Shown one piece after another: positions 60,990-64,000 of a DNA stretch of 64,000 bases; position 1 is the stretch's first letter, and each line of letters opens with the position of its first letter. Source of the stretch: Anaeromyxobacter paludicola (lineage in GTDB: Bacteria > Myxococcota > Myxococcia > Myxococcales > Anaeromyxobacteraceae); the NCBI RefSeq assembly GCF_023169965.1, contig NZ_AP025592.1, positions 2,480,001 to 2,544,000 on the forward strand, written 5' to 3'. A program made the position numbers and the translations under genes. The notes under the pieces were generated by a model that worked only from the letters and a program-made list of their open reading frames with translations, did no database searches and was not told the DNA's origin.

Positions 60990-61964
60990 TCAGGGCGAGA
61001 GGAGGCCGGCCTGGATGGCGCCCAGGCTGGCCACCCCCACCGCCACCCAGAGGAGGACGCCGTGCGCGACCGGGCGGAGCCCGAGCGCGCGGAGCGCGTC
61101 CCGCGACAGCCCCGCGCCGATGAGGAAGAGCACGAGCACCATCACCCGCTTCGCGGCCTCCGAGGCGAGGTGGCCCGCCGGACGGAGCGCGGGGGCGAAG
61201 GTCACGAGCGCCGCGAGGACGACGAAGCCGAGGATGAACCAGGGCCTCGCGCCGGGCGCGGCGGCCGCGCCGTCCTGGCGCCGCCGGCCCACCGCGACGC
61301 CGAGCGCCAGCGTGACCGGCACGATCCAGAGGGCCCGGGCCAGCTTGATCGAGGTGGCCACCTGCAGCGCCCGCTGCCCGTACTGCAGGCTCGCCCCCAC
61401 CACCGAGCTCGTGTCGTGGATGGCGAGCGCCGCCCAGACGCCGAACTGCCCCTGCTCGAGGCCGGCGCGGTGGCCGATCGCCGGAAAGATCAGGAGCGCG
61501 AGCCCGTTCAGCACGAAGACCGTGGCGAGCGCCACCGAGGTCTCGTGCTCCTCCGCCCGCACCACCGGCGCGGCGGCGGCGATGGCGCTGCCGCCGCAGA
61601 TCGCGGTGCCGACGGTGATGAGCAGCCCGGTGTTGTTCTCCACCCGCAGCGCCCGGGCGAGGAGCCGGCCCACGGCGAGGCACGCGGCGATGCTCACGAG
61701 CGTGTAGCCGAAGCCGCGCGCGCCGGTGGCCAGGACCGCCCGCAGGTCCATGCCGCCCCCGAGGCCCACCACCGCCAGCGGGAGCAGCCGCTTCACCGCG
61801 CGCCGGGTCGAGGCCGGCCAGGGGTTCCCGAGCGTGAGCGCGAGGGCCGCGCCGCCGAGGAGGGCCGCGCCCGAGGAGACCTGCGGGACCAGCAGGGCGG
61901 CGGCGGCGCAGGCCGGCAGGAGGCGGCGGGCGGCGGGGTGGGGACGCGCGGAGGACTCGGTCAT
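60990..61964 (-). CDS. YeiH/UPF0324-type putative sulfate exporter
   Basis: This 324-residue membrane protein has about 10 spans and the family motifs VGLGGGMDLRAVL, GTAICGGSAIAAAAPVV and AIHDTSSVVGAS. The family is annotated as putative sulfate exporters, and the transport activity is little tested. The ATG at 61964 fits the family start. It lies between the rhodanese and an NrfD-type gene, with a 107-bp gap to the latter. Confidence 0.85.
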   Translation of the reverse strand: MTESSARPHPAARRLLPACAAAALLVPQVSSGAALLGGAALALTLGNPWPASTRRAVKRLLPLAVVGLGGGMDLRAVLATGARGFGYTLVSIAACLAVGRLLARALRVENNTGLLITVGTAICGGSAIAAAAPVVRAEEHETSVALATVFVLNGLALLIFPAIGHRAGLEQGQFGVWAALAIHDTSSVVGASLQYGQRALQVATSIKLARALWIVPVTLALGVAVGRRRQDGAAAAPGARPWFILGFVVLAALVTFAPALRPAGHLASEAAKRVMVLVLFLIGAGLSRDALRALGLRPVAHGVLLWVAVGVASLGAIQAGLLSP

Positions 61965-62071
61965 GCGTTCCGATTGTACTTCGTGGCGCTGCGCGGAGCG
62001 GACGCGGCGGCGGCCACCGGTTCCCCGCCGGCGGCCGCCGCCTCGCCCTTTCTTCGCCGGGGCGGCGCCTG

Positions 62072-62974
62072 TCAGGCCTGCCCGGCGGCGACGAAGATGA
62101 CGCGGAGGAGGAAGCCGCCCGCGAGGACCAGCACCGGCGCGAGGGCGGTGGGGCGCAGGCGATACCCGGTCTCGAGCGCCTCGAGCAGGAGCGGCAGCGC
62201 GAGCCCGCCGAACACCACGAGGACCCAGAACGGCGCGGCCCAGGCGCCGCCGAGCAGCATCGCCGCGGCCTCCTTCCCCGCGGCCCCGGAGGTGGCGAGG
62301 CCGGCGAGGAACAGGAACAGCACCAGCCCCTCGACCACGATGGCGAGCTGGTCGAAGCGGTGGAGCCGGTGCCGCTCCTCCTCCGAGAGCCCGAAGAGGA
62401 GCAGGAAGGCGGCGCCGGTGGAGAGCCCGGAGACGAGGAACAGCGGCCCGAGCAGGGCCGAGCTCCAGAGGGCGCGCGCGCCGAGGGTGGAGAGCAGCAC
62501 CCCGGTGTAGAGGCCGAGGCCGGCGCCGACCACCAGGTTGGCCCGCAAGAGCGCCGGCCGGTGGCGCAGGGCGAGGGCGCGCGCCGGCGCGAGGGCCGGC
62601 CACGGCAGCTCGGCCTCGTCCAGGCCGCCGAGCGCGACGAGGAGCGAGACCGGCATCATCACCACCAGGATCCAGGCGCCCCAGCTCATGGGCGAGGTCC
62701 AGCGGAACGCGAGGTAGAAGCGCCAGGCGTGGAGCTTGTAGGCGAGGTCGAGGAAGAGCGCCCCCATCCCCAGCCCCACCAGCACCGCCGGGGCGAAGGC
62801 GAGCCGCCGCGCCACCTTGGAGGGCTTCGCGCCGCCGAGCGCGAGCCAGGAGGAGAGCACCATCGCGCCGGCGGCCACGCCGCCGAGGAAGAGGTAGACC
62901 GGGATCTCCCAGCCCCAGACGTGGAGCTTGGGATCGATGAGGTGGCTGTACCGGGCGACGTCGAGCTCGTTCAT
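62072..62974 (-). CDS. NrfD/PsrC-like quinol-interacting membrane subunit
   Basis: This 300-residue protein has about eight to nine spans. The start WGWEIPVYLFLGGVAAGAMV is the typical N-terminus of NrfD/PsrC subunits of polysulfide, thiosulfate or tetrathionate reductases. It exchanges electrons between quinones and the iron-sulfur subunit. It is 39 bp after the 4Fe-4S gene. The substrate of the complex is not clear from this piece. Confidence 0.9.
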   Translation of the reverse strand: MNELDVARYSHLIDPKLHVWGWEIPVYLFLGGVAAGAMVLSSWLALGGAKPSKVARRLAFAPAVLVGLGMGALFLDLAYKLHAWRFYLAFRWTSPMSWGAWILVVMMPVSLLVALGGLDEAELPWPALAPARALALRHRPALLRANLVVGAGLGLYTGVLLSTLGARALWSSALLGPLFLVSGLSTGAAFLLLFGLSEEERHRLHRFDQLAIVVEGLVLFLFLAGLATSGAAGKEAAAMLLGGAWAAPFWVLVVFGGLALPLLLEALETGYRLRPTALAPVLVLAGGFLLRVIFVAAGQA

Positions 62975-63013
62975 GGGATCACCGTGGGCGCTGTTCGCGT
63001 TCCGTTGCCCGGC

Positions 63014-63553
63014 TCAGGCCAGGAAGAAGACCTGGGGCCGGTTCCCGCTCTCCTCGCGCAGCACCGTGAACCGGCGGCTCCGCAGGAGGCGCGACACCGG
63101 GCTGTCCGGGTCGGCGAGATCGCCGAAGGTGAGCGAGCGGGTGGGGCAGGTCTCGACGCACGCGGGCGCCCTGCCCTGCGTCACCCGGTGCAGGCAGAAG
63201 GTGCACTTGTCCACGTAGCCCTCGGGGTGGACGTAGCGCGCGCCGTAGGGACAGGCGGCGATGCAGGCCTTGCAGCCGGTGCACTTGTTGCGGGCCACCG
63301 CGACGACGCCGCCCTGGGCCACGTGCGAGGCGCCGGTGGGGCAGGCGTCCACGCAGGACGGGGCCGCGCAGTGGTTGCACCGCTCGGAGCGGATCTGCAT
63401 CGAGAGGTCCGGGAAGGCCCCGTGGACCTCCTGCGCGATCCAGTCGCGGAAGCCGCCCTCCGGGACCGCGTTCTCGGTCTTGCAGGCGATGACGCAGGCG
63501 TTGCAGCCGACGCACCGCACGGTGTCGACCGCCATGGCGAAGCGGGTGGTCAC
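63014..63553 (-). CDS. 4Fe-4S electron-transfer subunit (PsrB/PhsB/TtrB-like)
   Basis: This 179-residue protein has four cysteine clusters: CVGCNACVIAC, CNHCAAPSCVDACP, CTGCKACIAACP and CTFCLHR...CVETCP. This is the four-cluster layout of DmsB/PsrB-type subunits. It passes electrons between the NrfD-type subunit and the molybdopterin enzyme. The GTG at 63553 has AAGGGAGC in front; an ATG six codons on is possible. No Tat signal is present, as expected for a partner carried by the catalytic subunit. Confidence 0.93.
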   Translation of the reverse strand: MTTRFAMAVDTVRCVGCNACVIACKTENAVPEGGFRDWIAQEVHGAFPDLSMQIRSERCNHCAAPSCVDACPTGASHVAQGGVVAVARNKCTGCKACIAACPYGARYVHPEGYVDKCTFCLHRVTQGRAPACVETCPTRSLTFGDLADPDSPVSRLLRSRRFTVLREESGNRPQVFFLA

Positions 63554-63596
63554 GCGATGCTCCCTTCCGGCGCCGGTCGCTCGAGTTCCCGTTCGC

Positions 63597-64000
63597 TCAC
63601 GCGGTCCTCCCCACCGGCTCGAGCCGGACGAAATTGACGCTCATCCCGGTGCCGCCCATGATCGGGTCCACCTTGTAGCGGGTGACGAGCTCGGCGTCGG
63701 AGGCGCCCTTCCCGTGGGCGTAGCGGAGCCGCTTCGCCCCCTGCCCCCAGCCGTGGACGAGGAACACGCAGTCGTCCCGGATGCGCTGCGTGACCTTGGC
63801 GCGCACCGGCCCGGAGCGGGCGCCGTCCTGGTTCACGAGCCAGACCCGCTCGCCGTTCCGCAGCGGGCCCGGGAAGCCGGGCAGCGCCTTCGCCGCCTCG
63901 GCGTTCACCCAGACCTCGTTCTCCGGGTAGGGCTCGGCGAGCAGCCGGTTGTTGACGGTGCGGCCGAAGGTGTGGGTCGGCGCGCGCCCCATGAGCAGGC
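63597..64000 (-). CDS. Molybdopterin oxidoreductase, C-terminal part (cut by window edge)
   Basis: Only the last 134 codons or so are inside the window; the frame stays open past the right edge and the ATG at 63992 is internal. The residues GRAPTHTFGRTVNN, NEVWVNAEAA, GERVWLVNQDG and HGWGQGAKRLR fit the molybdopterin-dinucleotide-binding domain at the end of DMSO-reductase-family catalytic subunits. With the 4Fe-4S and NrfD genes it forms a three-subunit respiratory complex. Substrate candidates are polysulfide, thiosulfate, tetrathionate or arsenate. Confidence 0.88.
   Translation of the reverse strand, partial: LLMGRAPTHTFGRTVNNRLLAEPYPENEVWVNAEAAKALPGFPGPLRNGERVWLVNQDGARSGPVRAKVTQRIRDDCVFLVHGWGQGAKRLRYAHGKGASDAELVTRYKVDPIMGGTGMSVNFVRLEPVGRTA

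Overview
The window is about 75% G+C throughout, dense with genes, and free of insertion sequences, prophage, CRISPR or tRNA genes. The gene content (chemosensory operon with HEAT and GAF proteins, long repeat-bearing surface lipoproteins, class III ribonucleotide reductase, heme lipoproteins, polysulfide/thiosulfate-reductase-like module) fits a facultative or anaerobic myxobacterium of the Anaeromyxobacter type. That taxonomic call is inference from style and content; no rRNA gene is present. Codon use and base composition look even, so nothing stands out as recently acquired.

Layout. 1-1608 (-): 5' part of a cysteine-rich repeat lipoprotein, cut by the window edge. 2329-10168 (+): minor-pilin operon (GspH/FimT-, PilV-, PilW- and PilX-like proteins, then a large PilY1-like tip protein). 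10229-12271 (-): two more surface lipoproteins, one collagen-like and one a Thr-Pro-linked cytochrome. 12425-15566 (+): promoter, cobalamin riboswitch and nrdDG. 15567-18477: small membrane protein, universal stress protein, small unknown protein, PilZ protein and carbonic anhydrase. 18474-30457 (-): eleven-gene chemosensory operon cheY - GAF/DUF4388 - HEAT - cheY - GAF - cheD - cheA - mcp - cheR - cheB - cheW, almost every junction overlapping or nearly so. 30875-34012: DUF72 protein and a CPA2 antiporter fused to tandem stress-protein domains. 34110-40801 (+): TetR-controlled RND efflux operon with a clear operator.

40897-51469: SNF-type sodium symporter, prfC, two YceI proteins, msrB, a heme lipoprotein with TSP1-like repeats on a Thr-Pro stalk, a phosphofructokinase with a PPi-type signature, an MFS exporter and a YebC-family protein. 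51554-56379: nine-repeat Ig-like lipoprotein, a small zincin-like lipoprotein and an unknown secreted protein. 56469-60055: PPOX-type flavoprotein divergent from a MocR regulator with three CCAGT/ACTGG half-sites between them, then L-serine dehydratase. 60207-64000: DUF1059 protein, rhodanese, YeiH-family putative sulfate exporter, and an NrfD/4Fe-4S/molybdopterin enzyme module running off the right edge.

How it fits together. Five repeat lipoproteins, a minor-pilin/PilY1 operon, a PilZ protein and a complete chemosensory array point to a surface- and motility-oriented lifestyle. The B12 riboswitch ahead of nrdDG suggests that B12 supply decides when the B12-independent anaerobic dNTP route is made. 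The right end gathers sulfur-related genes that may act together in respiration on reduced sulfur compounds. Most interesting to follow up: the B12 riboswitch with its Shine-Dalgarno-masking hairpin, the Thr-Pro-stalk heme lipoproteins, the RND pump with an extra periplasmic domain and altered proton-relay residues, and a string of hairpins at 45233-45406.
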